Of a stretch of 64,000 nt of DNA, positions 41,312 to 50,897 are shown in pieces (within the stretch, counting starts at the first letter, position 1; every line of letters starts with the position of its first letter). Origin of the DNA: Allokutzneria oryzae (lineage in GTDB: Bacteria; Actinomycetota; Actinomycetes; Mycobacteriales; Pseudonocardiaceae); NCBI RefSeq assembly GCF_042429765.1, contig NZ_JBHLZU010000034.1, forward strand, positions 1-64,000, in the 5' to 3' direction. The position numbers and the translations under genes are program-made. The notes beneath the pieces were generated by a model. It did not search any database. It saw nothing but the letters and a program-made list of their open reading frames with translations, and had not been told where the DNA came from.

Positions 41312-42604
41312 TCAGATCCGCACCCGCACGTCCTCCAGGACCGCGCCGTCGGCGTCTCGCACCACCAGCCGAGTCGGCAGGTCCTTCGACGCGGGCCACT
41401 GCGTCAGCTCCACACCGGGCACGATGTAGCTCCCGTTGGCCATCACCGCCCGCACTTCGGGCTGGTTCGGGCGAACCAGGCTCACTGACCGCGCCGCTTC
41501 GTCCAGGACGCGGCCCACGACGACGACCGTGCTGCTGGAGCTGCCACCCTGAGCGCTCCCGCGGAAGTCGTAGAAGCGCTCCTTGAAGGTGATCGTGCGC
41601 ATCGTCGGCTGGTCATGCGCGTACAGCGGGTTGTGGTCGTCGACGAGCAACGTCCGCTTGGTGCCGTCAGTCATGCAGGACGCGATCATGTCGCCGTAGC
41701 GGCCGAGCTGCACGGTCTCGCGCGCGTTCAGCCGGAGGTAGGCGCCCGGCTGCCAGCTCGCCTCGTCCACAGTCGGCGGGGACACCTGCCCCGCGAGGCA
41801 CTCGCCGAGGCGGACGCCGTCCGGGGTGGTCCGGTCCCCGGGAGGCTGCGGCCGGTCGGTGACCGCGGGCGTCGGTGAGGGCACCAGCTCCGGCGGCAGC
41901 TGGTAGTCGGCACCCTCGTGCCTCGCCGAACCACCGACCTTGAGCCCGGCCCGCGCCCCGACGAGGCTGAAAGCGTTGGGCGCGACGAAGATCCCGTCGT
42001 GCACCGCGACGTCGGCAGCCTCGGGCTTGTCCCTGCCCAGCCTCGTCAGTCGCACGCTCGGGCTGTCGGGGCGGACCACGCCCGCCACCGAGCCCGCCGC
42101 CGTGGTGAACAGGATCCGCGCGGGATCGCCGCCGGGACCGTCGGTGAGGATCGGGCTGAGGCTGATGGTGGCGGGCGTCAGCTCGCAGAACGCCACGCCC
42201 TCCGCGGAGCGGAACGGGATCACCGTCGCGCCCCTGGCGGTCGCGGTCATCACCGGTTTCCACTGCCACGACGCCGGGAACTCCCGCCCGGCGCTCCGGC
42301 AGCGGTCGAGGTCGTCGGGGGTCGCCCAGTCGTGCTTGACGCGGTAGTGCTGCTCGGGGGTGAAGACCCAGTTCTGCTCGTTCAGCGCGACCACCGGTGC
42401 CGCAGGGGTCACGGTCCGGGCCCCTCCGGCGAACACGGCCGCGGCCACGATGGCGGAGCCGACGACCACGAAGCCGCTCGCCGCCGCGGCGATGGGCACG
42501 AAACTCTTGGTGCGAAAGGGAGAGCGCTCGGCGCGCAGCGACGTGAGCACCCGCTCACGGGCGCGCTGCCGGACGAGGTCGGGGAGCTCGCGGTCATTCA
42601 ACAT
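41312..42604 (-). CDS. Membrane partner of the ECF sigma factor (putative anti-sigma)
   Basis: 430 residues. A short cytoplasmic N-terminus (MLNDRELPDLVRQRARERVL) precedes one membrane helix (SFVPIAAAASGFVVVGSAIV) and a large extracytoplasmic domain with several Cys. Its position directly after the sigma gene, overlapping by 11 nt, fits a sensor or anti-sigma protein of the CU044_5270-like type. No zinc-binding HxxxCxxC is seen. Signal unknown. Confidence 0.72.
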   Translation of the reverse strand: MLNDRELPDLVRQRARERVLTSLRAERSPFRTKSFVPIAAAASGFVVVGSAIVAAAVFAGGARTVTPAAPVVALNEQNWVFTPEQHYRVKHDWATPDDLDRCRSAGREFPASWQWKPVMTATARGATVIPFRSAEGVAFCELTPATISLSPILTDGPGGDPARILFTTAAGSVAGVVRPDSPSVRLTRLGRDKPEAADVAVHDGIFVAPNAFSLVGARAGLKVGGSARHEGADYQLPPELVPSPTPAVTDRPQPPGDRTTPDGVRLGECLAGQVSPPTVDEASWQPGAYLRLNARETVQLGRYGDMIASCMTDGTKRTLLVDDHNPLYAHDQPTMRTITFKERFYDFRGSAQGGSSSSTVVVVGRVLDEAARSVSLVRPNQPEVRAVMANGSYIVPGVELTQWPASKDLPTRLVVRDADGAVLEDVRVRI

Positions 42605-43220
42605 GGTCGTCCTCGGGGAGAGTGCGGAGCCGGGCCCTGGCCCGGGAGAGGCGGGAACGGACACTGACCTCGGAGATGCCGAGCAGGGCGGCGGCGTCGG
42701 CGGTGCTGGTGCGCCCCAGCAGGCACAGCCGCACCGCCTCCCGCTCCGACCGGGGCAGCCGCTCGATCTCGGCGAGCACCCGGCGCAGCCGTTCGGCGGT
42801 CCCGGCGCGCTCGGCCAGCTCCTCGGCGTGGTCGCGCACGTCCTCGGCGACGGAGAGCCTGGGCAGCAGCCGCAGGAACCGCCCCCGCCGCCGGTGCTCA
42901 CCGCGCGAGAGGTTGCCGGTCACGGTGTAGAGCCACGGCAACGCGCTGTCCCGGACGAGCCGGACCTCGTGCCGCCGCCGCCACGCCGTCATGAACGTGG
43001 TCGCGAGCAGGTCCTCGGCGGCGGCCCAGGACGCGGTGAGCCGGTAGGCGTAGTTCCACACCGCCTGCGCGTGCCGCTCGAACAGCACGGTGAACGCGGC
43101 GTGGTCGTCTGCCGCGATCAGCTCCCACAGCCGGGCGTCGGAGGTCTCTGGCGTGTCGGGCGGATCGGGCGGCTGTTCCGCGTAGCTCAGCTCAGCCACC
43201 TCCGCGAACCTTGGTGTCAC
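42594..43220 (-). CDS. ECF-type RNA polymerase sigma factor
   Basis: 208 residues. Region 2 is in FTVLFERHAQAVWNYAYRLT with AAEDLLATTFMTAWRR; region 4 is in ERLPRSEREAVRLCLLGRTS, AAALLGISEVSVRSRLSRAR. It directs RNA polymerase to stress or surface regulon promoters. It is followed by and overlaps the membrane partner. GTG 43220 is taken as start; GTG 43199 is a possible alternative. Confidence 0.9.
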   Translation of the reverse strand: MTPRFAEVAELSYAEQPPDPPDTPETSDARLWELIAADDHAAFTVLFERHAQAVWNYAYRLTASWAAAEDLLATTFMTAWRRRHEVRLVRDSALPWLYTVTGNLSRGEHRRRGRFLRLLPRLSVAEDVRDHAEELAERAGTAERLRRVLAEIERLPRSEREAVRLCLLGRTSTADAAALLGISEVSVRSRLSRARARLRTLPEDDHVE

Positions 43221-43421
43221 ACCCTCATGTGGTCGGAGACGACGGGTTGTTGCGTCCGTTCTCGCCCCAGTCAGCAGATGATGTCCGAGGCGGGCAGCGC
43301 GCCGGTGGTGGGGCGGGACTCCAGCACGGGCTTGGCGCGCGCCTGACAGGGACTGCTCGACCGGCGTCCGAGGGGCCGGCCCGTTCTGCCGCCCTGCTCG
43401 CGGCGGCTAGGGTTCGCGGTG

Positions 43422-44354
43422 ATGAGACGCAAGCCCAAGGCCCCGCTGCCGCAGCGCAACGGGCTCGACCCGGCACGGCTGCGACTGCCCGCCGAGGGGC
43501 CGTGGGCGACGGTCCGCGACCACCTGGTCGAGCGGCTGCCCAGGGTCGCCCCCGAGCGGATCGACATGATGCTGCGCGAGGACCGCATCGTCGGGCTCGA
43601 CGGGCCGATCGGGCCGGACACCCCGTACGCCCCGGACTCCTACGTGTGGTTCCACCGGGACCTGCCCACCGAGGTGCCCGTGCCCTTCGAGATCGGGATC
43701 GTGCACCGGGACGAGAACCTGCTCGTCGTGGACAAGCCGCACTTCCTGGCCACCATTCCGCGCGGTCAGCACGTGATGGAGACCGCGCTGGTGCGGCTGC
43801 GGCACGACCTCGGCCTGCCGGACCTGGTGCCAGCGCACCGGCTGGACCGGGTCACGGCGGGGCTGGTGATGTTCGTCGTCCGCCCGGAGCTGCGCGGGAA
43901 GTACCAGACGATGTTCCGGGACCGCGCTGTGCGCAAGGAGTACGAGGCGATCGCGCGCCACGACCCCGAGCTGGAGCTGCCGCGCACGGTGCGCAGCCAC
44001 ATCGTCAAGGAGCGCGGGGTGATCACCGCGCGGGAGGTGGACGCCCCGCCCAACAGCGAGACCCGGGTCGAGCTGGCCGGGCACCGCGACGGGCTCGGCC
44101 GCTACCGGCTGCTGCCGAGAACGGGGCGCACGCACCAGCTGCGGCTGCACATGAGCGGGCTGGGCGTGCCGATCCTGGGCGACGACTTCTACCCGGTGCT
44201 GACGGAGAAACCGCTGGACGACTTCACCCGGCCGCTGCAGCTGCTCGCGAAGGTCCTGGAGTTCACCGACCCGGTCACGGGCGCGGTGCGGCGCTTCGAG
44301 AGCCGGCGGGAGCTGGGCGCCTGGAACCGTCACGAGGAGTGGGCGGCAGGCTGA
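43422..44354 (+). CDS. RluA-family pseudouridine synthase
   Basis: 310 residues. The catalytic HRLDRVTAG (with the essential Asp) and the RTGRTHQLRLHM motif place it among RluA-type RNA pseudouridine synthases, which isomerise uridines in rRNA or tRNA. ATG 43422 lies 8 nt after a TAGGGT box (43408-43413), so a near-leaderless start is likely. It has no S4 domain. The 3' end overlaps the convergent STAS gene by 80 nt, an unusually long tail overlap. Confidence 0.92.
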   Translation: MRRKPKAPLPQRNGLDPARLRLPAEGPWATVRDHLVERLPRVAPERIDMMLREDRIVGLDGPIGPDTPYAPDSYVWFHRDLPTEVPVPFEIGIVHRDENLLVVDKPHFLATIPRGQHVMETALVRLRHDLGLPDLVPAHRLDRVTAGLVMFVVRPELRGKYQTMFRDRAVRKEYEAIARHDPELELPRTVRSHIVKERGVITAREVDAPPNSETRVELAGHRDGLGRYRLLPRTGRTHQLRLHMSGLGVPILGDDFYPVLTEKPLDDFTRPLQLLAKVLEFTDPVTGAVRRFESRRELGAWNRHEEWAAG

Positions 44355-44745
44355 GCGCCGCGGCCACACTGCCGAACAGGGCGAGGGTGCGGTCGAGGTC
44401 GGTCAGCCGGATCGGGCGCAGCACCGGCTCGGTCGTGGCGACCACGCGCAGCGGCGTCCGGTGCCGGGCGCACAGCTGGTGGTGCCGGGCGAGCAGGCTG
44501 AGGCCGTCGGAGGAGAAGAACTCCACCCGCTGGAGGTCGAGCACCACCGGGGACGGCGGGGTCGCCAGTGCCGATGCGGTGCTGATCTCGGCGTGCAGTG
44601 CCGGGGCGGCCGCGAGGTCCACCTCCCCGAAGACCGTCACCACGACCGCGAAACCGCGCAGCTCGCGCTGGATGTGCAGGGCAGGCAGGTGCGGGACCCT
44701 GGGGTGCGGGGCCCTGTCGTTCGGGGCTCTGTCGACGGGAAGCAC
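44275..44745 (-). CDS. STAS-domain anti-sigma factor antagonist-like protein
   Basis: 156 residues. The central STAS fold has GFAVVVTVFGEVDLAAAPAL and VVLDLQRVEFFSSDGLSLLA, where the second Ser is the expected phosphorylation site. The tail is Pro/Arg/Ala-rich and overlaps the RluA gene. Such proteins release sigma factors from HATPase anti-sigma kinases; the nearest HATPase gene is 15 kb away. Confidence 0.82.
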   Translation of the reverse strand: MLPVDRAPNDRAPHPRVPHLPALHIQRELRGFAVVVTVFGEVDLAAAPALHAEISTASALATPPSPVVLDLQRVEFFSSDGLSLLARHHQLCARHRTPLRVVATTEPVLRPIRLTDLDRTLALFGSVAAALSLPPTPRDGSRRPAPAGSRSAAPRP

Positions 44746-44896
44746 CGGATCTCTCCTTCCACGCCCACGGCAGGCGCTCAGGAGGAGAACGGAGGGCTGC
44801 CTCGCACGGAGTGCCTGGGGCGGTGTGCTTGAGGACAGTAGTCAAGGGCAAGCCCCAGTCAAGCCGCTGAACAGGGAAAACCCTGCCCCGAACGGG

Positions 44897-45448
44897 TTAC
44901 CTGGTGTACGAGAGCGCCGTCATCGGCACGCCCGTGGCCTCCACGACCCGGCGGCCGACCCCGGGGCGGTCCTCGGTCAGGCAGGCGACGCCGACGACCG
45001 TGGCGCCCTCCTCGCGCAGCACCGAGACCAGCCCGGCGATCATGTGGCTGTTCGACAGCGCCGCGTCCACCACCAGCACCCGCTTGCCCGCGAGCTGGTT
45101 GTAGGTGAACAGCTCGGCGCCGCGCGGCCGGGGCAGCCTGCCGTGGTCGAGCTTCCACGCCAGGTGGTAGGGCAGGCCGGAGGCCAGGGACATCGCCAGG
45201 GTCGGCACGATGCCGTCGCCTTCGAGGCCGAGCAGCACCTCCGGCCGCTCGTGGCCGGGGTCGTCCGTCCACTGCGACCACATGGCGTGGCCGACGCTGA
45301 GCAGACGGGCCGGGTCGACCGGGTTGGCGATGCCGTCGAGCTCGTGCACCACCCGCACGGCGGGCATGTCCGGCGGCAGGTCCAGGCACAGGATCTGGCA
45401 CGCCTGGAAGTCCACGGCGGAGCTCTCCGCACGCTCAAGAGCGGTCAT
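44897..45448 (-). CDS. Phosphoribosyltransferase-like protein
   Basis: 183 residues with a type I PRTase core like that of adenine or orotate PRTases: PEVLLGLEGDGIVPTLAMSL, then KRVLVVDAALSNSHMIAGLV. The PRPP loop normally reads DDxxxTGGT; here it is DAALSNSHM, lacking the second Asp and the Thr-Gly pair. Catalysis is doubtful, and a regulatory role (as in PurR-like PRTases) is possible. Start: GGAGAG lies 7 nt before ATG. Confidence 0.75.
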   Translation of the reverse strand: MTALERAESSAVDFQACQILCLDLPPDMPAVRVVHELDGIANPVDPARLLSVGHAMWSQWTDDPGHERPEVLLGLEGDGIVPTLAMSLASGLPYHLAWKLDHGRLPRPRGAELFTYNQLAGKRVLVVDAALSNSHMIAGLVSVLREEGATVVGVACLTEDRPGVGRRVVEATGVPMTALSYTR

Positions 45449-45727
45449 GGTGCTGCTCTCCTCCCTGGCTGGCGACCAGCTGGCGCGACCGCGTCAACAC
45501 GGACGGCCACAAATGATGGAGTCATCACTCTATGAAGCGACCCCAGTACAGGGATGGGCGGTGAGCACAGCGTGGGTCCCCCCGACTGTGCGGCCCGCTA
45601 GACGTGGGATGTCTGGCTTTCACGTTTGGCGTTCACGGCGCAGGTAGGCGCGGTGCACTGCGCGGGGCCACCTGGATGTCCGTCGTGCACAGATGATCGA
45701 TTCCCCCGGTGGCTACCGTTCCGCGCC
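45449..45727. promoter_or_regulatory. Divergent regulatory region of the hydantoinase operon
   Basis: No gene seen. A small dyad, TGATG-gagt-CATCA (45514-45527), lies in an AT-richer patch, and TACCGT (45714-45719) is placed 8 nt before the HyuA ATG as a possible leaderless -10. The dyad is a candidate operator for the PucR regulator at the operon's end. Confidence 0.4.
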
Positions 45728-47767
45728 ATGAGCGGAGCACGGGTCTCCATGGACATCGGCGGCACGTTCACCGACGTCGTGGCCTACGACGAACGGGACG
45801 GCCGCTACCGGATCGGGAAGTACCCGACGACCCCGGACGACCTCGCCGAGGGCGTGCTGGACGCGGTCGGCTCCGTCGTCGAGCGACCCGCCGACATCAC
45901 CTTCCTGGTGCACGGCACCACGCACGGGCTCAACAGCCTGCTCCAGCGGCGCGGCGTCCGGGTGCTGCTGCTGGCCTCGGCCGGGGCGCGGGACGTCTAC
46001 CACATCGCGCGCGGACCCCGGACCAGGATGTACGACCTGCACTTCCGCAAGCCCGACCCGCTGGTGCCGCGCAGGGACGTGGTCGCGGTCGGCGGCCGCT
46101 TCGACGCCGCCGGTGCCGAGCTGGAGCCGCTGGACGAGGCGGCCGTGCGGCTGGCCGCGGCCCGCTACCGCGGCGAGGGCTTCGGCGCGATCGCGGTGGC
46201 CTACGTCTTCAGCCACCTCAACCCGGCGCACGAGCTGCGGACGCGGGAGATCCTCGCAGAGGAGCTGGGCGAGGACGTCGCGGTGTCGCTGTCGCACGAG
46301 ACGGCCAACGAGTGGCGCGAGTACGAGCGGACCTCCTCCGCCGTCGTCGAGTCCTACATCGGCCCCGCCGTGCGCGACTACCTCGCCCGGCTCGGCGGTG
46401 AGCTGGCCGAGCGGGGGATGACCGTCCCACTGCACGTGATGCAGTCCTCCGGCGGGGTGACCACGGCCGCGTCGGCGCGGCGACGGCCGTTGCAGACGCT
46501 GCTGTCCGGACCGGTCGGCGGGACCATGGGCGGGGTCGCGCTTGCCGGGGCCATGGGCCGACCGAACCTGATCTACATCGACATGGGCGGCACGTCCTTC
46601 GACGTCTCGATGGTGGTGGACGGCAAGCCCGACATCGCGCCCGAGGTGCGGCTGGACGGGCTGCCCATGCTGATGAGCGCGGTCGACATCCACACCGTCG
46701 GGGCCGGGGGCGGCTCGGTGGCGTGGGTGGAGGCGGGTGGCCTGCGCGTCGGCCCGCACTCGGCGGGGGCGAAGCCCGGCCCCGCCTGCTACGGCCACGG
46801 CGGGGACCAGGCCACGGTCACCGACGCGAACCTGGTGCTCGGCCGCATCGACCCGGGGTCCTTCGCAGGCGGGCGCCTGGAGCTGCACCCGGAGGCCGCC
46901 CGCGAGGTGGTCACCGGGTTCGGCCACGCACTCGGCCTGGACACCGTCGCCGCGGCCGAGGGGATCTGCGCGGTGGCCAACGCGAAGATGGCGCAGGCGA
47001 TCCGGACGATCACCGTGGCGCGCGGCATCGAGCCGAGGGACTTCGGGCTGGTCGCCTTCGGCGGCGCCGGGCCGATGCACGCGGTGTTCCTCGCGCGCGA
47101 GCTCGGCATCGGCGAGGTCGTCGTGCCGCGCTTCCCCGGCGCGTTCTCCGCGTGGGGCATGCTCCAGACGGAGATCCGCCGCGACCTCACCGAGCCGTAC
47201 TACCGCCTGGACGCCGACCTGGACGGGGCCGACCTGGCGAGCCGGCTCGCCGCGATGGCGGAGCAGGGCCTGCGGTCGCTGGACAGCGAGGGCGTCCCGG
47301 AGGGGGCGCGCCGCGCCGAGCACGCGGTGGACCTGCGCTACGCCGCGCAGGAGTACGCGCTGACCGTGCCGCTGGAGAGCGCGGAGGAGCCCGCGCGGCC
47401 GGACTTCCTCGACGTGGTCGCCGCGCGCTTCGGCAGGCTGCACGAGCGGCGGCACGGGCACGCCAACCCCGGTGCTCCTGTGGAGTTCGTGGCGCTGCGC
47501 ACCACCGTCTACGGCGATCTCGGCCGTGCGGAGCCGGAGCGGCTGCCCAGGGCGGGTTCGACGGGCTTCCCGCACGAGCGCCGCCCGGTGGTCTTCGACG
47601 GCGAGCCGGTCGACACGCTGGTGGTGTGGCGTGCCGACCTGCTCAGCGGGCACGCCTTCCCCGGCCCCGCGATGGTTCTCGAACCCACCGCGACCACCGT
47701 GGTCCCGCCGGGCTACGCGGTCGCGGTGGACGACCTCGGCTCCTTGGTGATCGAGCAGGAACGGTGA
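45728..47767 (+). CDS. hyuA: Hydantoinase/oxoprolinase subunit A (HyuA-like)
   Basis: A 679-residue ASKHA-fold subunit. MDIGGTFTDVVAY is the phosphate-1 motif, HGTTHGLNSLLQRRG follows, and a second ATP-binding motif is in IDMGGTSFDVSMV; GAGGGSVAW and FGGAGPMHAVFLA complete the family pattern. With subunit B it opens hydantoin-like or 5-oxoproline rings using ATP. It is the first gene of a five-gene operon. The stop overlaps the hyuB start by 4 nt. Confidence 0.93.
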   Translation: MSGARVSMDIGGTFTDVVAYDERDGRYRIGKYPTTPDDLAEGVLDAVGSVVERPADITFLVHGTTHGLNSLLQRRGVRVLLLASAGARDVYHIARGPRTRMYDLHFRKPDPLVPRRDVVAVGGRFDAAGAELEPLDEAAVRLAAARYRGEGFGAIAVAYVFSHLNPAHELRTREILAEELGEDVAVSLSHETANEWREYERTSSAVVESYIGPAVRDYLARLGGELAERGMTVPLHVMQSSGGVTTAASARRRPLQTLLSGPVGGTMGGVALAGAMGRPNLIYIDMGGTSFDVSMVVDGKPDIAPEVRLDGLPMLMSAVDIHTVGAGGGSVAWVEAGGLRVGPHSAGAKPGPACYGHGGDQATVTDANLVLGRIDPGSFAGGRLELHPEAAREVVTGFGHALGLDTVAAAEGICAVANAKMAQAIRTITVARGIEPRDFGLVAFGGAGPMHAVFLARELGIGEVVVPRFPGAFSAWGMLQTEIRRDLTEPYYRLDADLDGADLASRLAAMAEQGLRSLDSEGVPEGARRAEHAVDLRYAAQEYALTVPLESAEEPARPDFLDVVAARFGRLHERRHGHANPGAPVEFVALRTTVYGDLGRAEPERLPRAGSTGFPHERRPVVFDGEPVDTLVVWRADLLSGHAFPGPAMVLEPTATTVVPPGYAVAVDDLGSLVIEQER

Positions 47768-49479
47768 CCACTGCCATGACAGCGACAACGGTGCGCGCGC
47801 GGACGGTCGACCCCGTCACGGTCGAGATCATCCGCAACGCGCTGACCTCGGCCGCCGAGGACATGAACGCGACGCTGATCCGCTCCGCCTACACGCCGGT
47901 GATCTACGAGTGCGGGGACTGCGTCGTCGCGCTGCTGGACGCGCGGCACCGCGTGCTCGGCCAGTCGGCGGGGCTGCCGATCTTCCTGGGCAACCTGGAG
48001 GTCTGCACCCGGTTCACCGAGGAGCGCTTCGGCAGGGACGTGTGGCGGCCGGGCGACGTGTGGGTCCTCAACGACTCCTACCTCGGCGGCACCCACCTCA
48101 ACGACGTGACGATCTTCGGTCCGGTGTTCACCGGCGGCGCGCTCACCGGGTTCACCGCGACGCGGGCGCACTGGATCGACGTCGGCTCCAAGGACCCCGG
48201 CGGGTCGATGGACTCGGTGAACATCTTCCAGGAGGGGCTGCGCCTGGGGCCGCAGAAGCTGGTCTCGGCGGGCGAGCCGGTGCACGGCGTGCTGGACACC
48301 GTGCGCACCAACGTGCGGTTCCCGTACCCGACCATGGGCGATCTGAACGCGATGATCGCGACCATCGAGATCGGCCAGCGGCGGCTGTCGGAGATCGTCG
48401 AGCGCTTCGGCGCGCGGACGCTGCTGGAGGCCAGCGAGGAGATCTTCGACCAGACCGAGCGGCTGGAGCGCGCGGTGGTGCGGGAGATCCCGGACGGGGT
48501 CTACCGCGCGGAGGGCTTCCTGGACAACGACGGCATCGACCTGGACACGCCGGTGCCGGTGCGGCTGAAGATCACCGTCACCGGTGAGGACATCGAGTTC
48601 GACCTCACCGAGTCCGCCGACCAGACCACCGGGCCGGTCAACTGCGGCGCCGCGCAGGCGGTCTCGGCCTGCCGGGTCGGCTACAAGATGCTCATCAGCA
48701 AGGACGTTCCCGGCAACGGCGGCTCGTTCCGCCCGCTGGCGGTCCAGGTCCGCGACGGCTCGGTGTTCGGGGCACGCCCGCCCGCGGCGTGCCAGTGGTA
48801 CTTCTCCCACCTCGGGCTGCTGATCGACCTGGTGTCCAAGGCGCTCGCGCCCGCCATGCCGGAGCGGGTGGCCGCCGCCAGCCACGGCGACTCGATGATC
48901 GTGCAGTACGCCGGGACCGATCCGCGCTCCGGCCGCGACTACGTGAGCCTGGAGGCCACCCTCGGCGGGTGGGGCGCGTGGGAGGGCGGCGACGGGGAGA
49001 CCGCGCTGATCAACAACGTCAACGGCTCGCTGAAGGACATGCCGATCGAGGTCTTCGAGACCCGGTTCCCCCTGCGGGTCACCGAGTACGGCATCCGCGC
49101 CGACTCCGGCGGTCCCGGGCGCTGGCGCGGCGGCAACGGCGTGGTCCGCGAGTACGTCGCGCTGCACGACTGCACGCTGTCGCTGTGGTTCGAGCGGTCG
49201 GTCACCCCCGCGTGGGGCCTGTTCGGCGGCGGGGACGCGGCCGGGCCGGAGGTGGTGGTCAACCCGGGGCGGCCGGACGAGCGGCGGCTGCTCAAGTGCA
49301 ACGGGCTGCGGCTGCGCGCCGGTGACGTGGTGCGCTGCCTGACCGGGGGCGGCGGCGGGTACGGGCCCGCGGCGCGGCGGGTCGTCGAACTGATCGACGC
49401 CGATCTGCTGGACGGAAACGTTTCCCCTGCTCACGTCGTGCGGGAGTACTCGGGTCGGCGAACGGCTGTTCGACACTGA
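47764..49479 (+). CDS. hyuB: Hydantoinase/oxoprolinase subunit B (HyuB-like)
   Basis: 571 residues, the partner of HyuA: VDPVTVEIIRNALTSAAEDM at the N-terminus, then NDSYLGGTHLNDVTIFGPVF, DIEFDLTESADQTTGPVN, and RADSGGPGRWRGGNG near the C-terminus are all family hallmarks. GTG 47764 overlaps the HyuA stop; ATG 47776 is a possible alternative. It forms the ATP-dependent cyclic-amide hydrolase with the preceding subunit. Confidence 0.93.
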   Translation: MTTAMTATTVRARTVDPVTVEIIRNALTSAAEDMNATLIRSAYTPVIYECGDCVVALLDARHRVLGQSAGLPIFLGNLEVCTRFTEERFGRDVWRPGDVWVLNDSYLGGTHLNDVTIFGPVFTGGALTGFTATRAHWIDVGSKDPGGSMDSVNIFQEGLRLGPQKLVSAGEPVHGVLDTVRTNVRFPYPTMGDLNAMIATIEIGQRRLSEIVERFGARTLLEASEEIFDQTERLERAVVREIPDGVYRAEGFLDNDGIDLDTPVPVRLKITVTGEDIEFDLTESADQTTGPVNCGAAQAVSACRVGYKMLISKDVPGNGGSFRPLAVQVRDGSVFGARPPAACQWYFSHLGLLIDLVSKALAPAMPERVAAASHGDSMIVQYAGTDPRSGRDYVSLEATLGGWGAWEGGDGETALINNVNGSLKDMPIEVFETRFPLRVTEYGIRADSGGPGRWRGGNGVVREYVALHDCTLSLWFERSVTPAWGLFGGGDAAGPEVVVNPGRPDERRLLKCNGLRLRAGDVVRCLTGGGGGYGPAARRVVELIDADLLDGNVSPAHVVREYSGRRTAVRH

Positions 49480-49538
49480 CGCGCTGACGGTGTATTGATC
49501 ACCCCCGGAGCCGTTGACGCGGCTCCGGGGGAGAGGTC

Positions 49539-50897
49539 ATGCGCATCGGTGTCCGGCTCGGCGCCTCCGGCGCCGAGGGGGCCCTCGTGCACTCCGGCAG
49601 GGCGCTCGCCGCCGCCGGCCGCGCCGAGGGCGGCTGGCGCGCACTCTCGGCCCTGCTGCGCGAGCTCACCGCCGCCGCGAAGTCCACAGTGGACTCCGTG
49701 ACCTGGAACGTCGGTGAGCTGCTTGAGCACTCCCTGCGCGCCGTGGGCTCGCCCGGCCTGCCTCCGATGGCGTTCACGGTCCGGCCCGCGACCCCCGTCG
49801 CCGCGCTCCAGGTGCTGCCGCGCCCGCCGCGTGCGCCCGGCCACCCCTCCCCGCTGGTCCGGTCGCTGGTGGCCTGGCGCGGTGTGATCACCGGCGGTCA
49901 CGACCTCTTCGGCGCCGAGCTCACGCCGGTGGACCTGGACGCGGCCGTGCGCGCGGCGGCGGAGGCGCGGGCGGCGGGGCTCGGCACGCTCACCATCACC
50001 GCGACCGGCGCGGCCACCTGCGTCGGGCACGAGGAGGCCGTCGCCGCCCGGCTCCGTGAGGAGTTCCCGGACCTGCGCATCCGGCTGTCCAACGACGGGG
50101 GCGGCCTCGGCCTGCTCGAACGCGACGCCACCACGATCGTCAACGCCGCGCTGCTCGGCGCCGCGGAGGAGCTGATCGAGCGCTGCGAGCGGCTGACCGC
50201 CGCCCTGCCCGGCCCGCCGAGCTGCTGGTTCGCCACCGGGGACGGCGGGAGGGTCTCGGCGAAGCGGCTGCGCGCGGTCCCGGTGCGCGGGGTCGGCGCG
50301 GACGCGGCAACGGCGCTCACCGGCGCGGCCGTGCTCACCCACCGGCCCGACGCGCACGTGGTGCTCGCGGGCATCGGACTCGTCGCGCTCGGCCAGGTCG
50401 CCGACGGGATGCCGCGCATCGCCTCCGACCTCGCGGGCAGGCTCGGGGTCCGGATGGTGCCACCGATCCCGGTGCTCAACGTCCGCACCGACGAGGGGGT
50501 GCCCGCGGTGACCGCCGAGCTGCGCAGCCTGGTCGGTCCCCGGGTGATCGCCGCCATGGGCCCGCAGGGCCGCGACGTGGCCGACCGGCTGTGCACGGAG
50601 ATCGGCCCCGACCTGGTCCCGGTCCGCTCCGAGGCGCACCCCTGCGCGGTCGGCGCGGCGTGCGCCGAGCCGAGCGCGTGGCTGGACGTCGTCGTGCCCG
50701 CAGACACCCTCGACGAGCTGCAGCGGCAACAGCACCTGGCAGAACAGCAGGCGATGACGCTGGTCGCGGCCAGCGGCGCGCGGCCGGGCAGCGAACGCGT
50801 GGTCAGCTCGGTCGCGACGGCGCTCGCCTTCCTCGGCCGCGACGCCTACCGGCTGCACGTGCGCGCGGGCAGCCTCCCCGAGGAGGTCCCTCGGTGA
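49539..50897 (+). CDS. Diverged HyuA-like (hydantoinase N-domain) protein
   Basis: 452 residues. Similarity to HyuA survives in IRLSNDGGGLGLLERDATTI and in the overall fold order, but the phosphate motif is replaced: MRIGVRLGASGAEGALVHSG lacks the D-x-G-G-T-F-T-D signature. It is therefore probably a non-ATPase relative acting as a structural or substrate-binding partner. ATG 49539 follows a GGGGGAGAG site. The end overlaps the DUF917 start by 4 nt, so it belongs to the operon. Confidence 0.75.
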   Translation: MRIGVRLGASGAEGALVHSGRALAAAGRAEGGWRALSALLRELTAAAKSTVDSVTWNVGELLEHSLRAVGSPGLPPMAFTVRPATPVAALQVLPRPPRAPGHPSPLVRSLVAWRGVITGGHDLFGAELTPVDLDAAVRAAAEARAAGLGTLTITATGAATCVGHEEAVAARLREEFPDLRIRLSNDGGGLGLLERDATTIVNAALLGAAEELIERCERLTAALPGPPSCWFATGDGGRVSAKRLRAVPVRGVGADAATALTGAAVLTHRPDAHVVLAGIGLVALGQVADGMPRIASDLAGRLGVRMVPPIPVLNVRTDEGVPAVTAELRSLVGPRVIAAMGPQGRDVADRLCTEIGPDLVPVRSEAHPCAVGAACAEPSAWLDVVVPADTLDELQRQQHLAEQQAMTLVAASGARPGSERVVSSVATALAFLGRDAYRLHVRAGSLPEEVPR

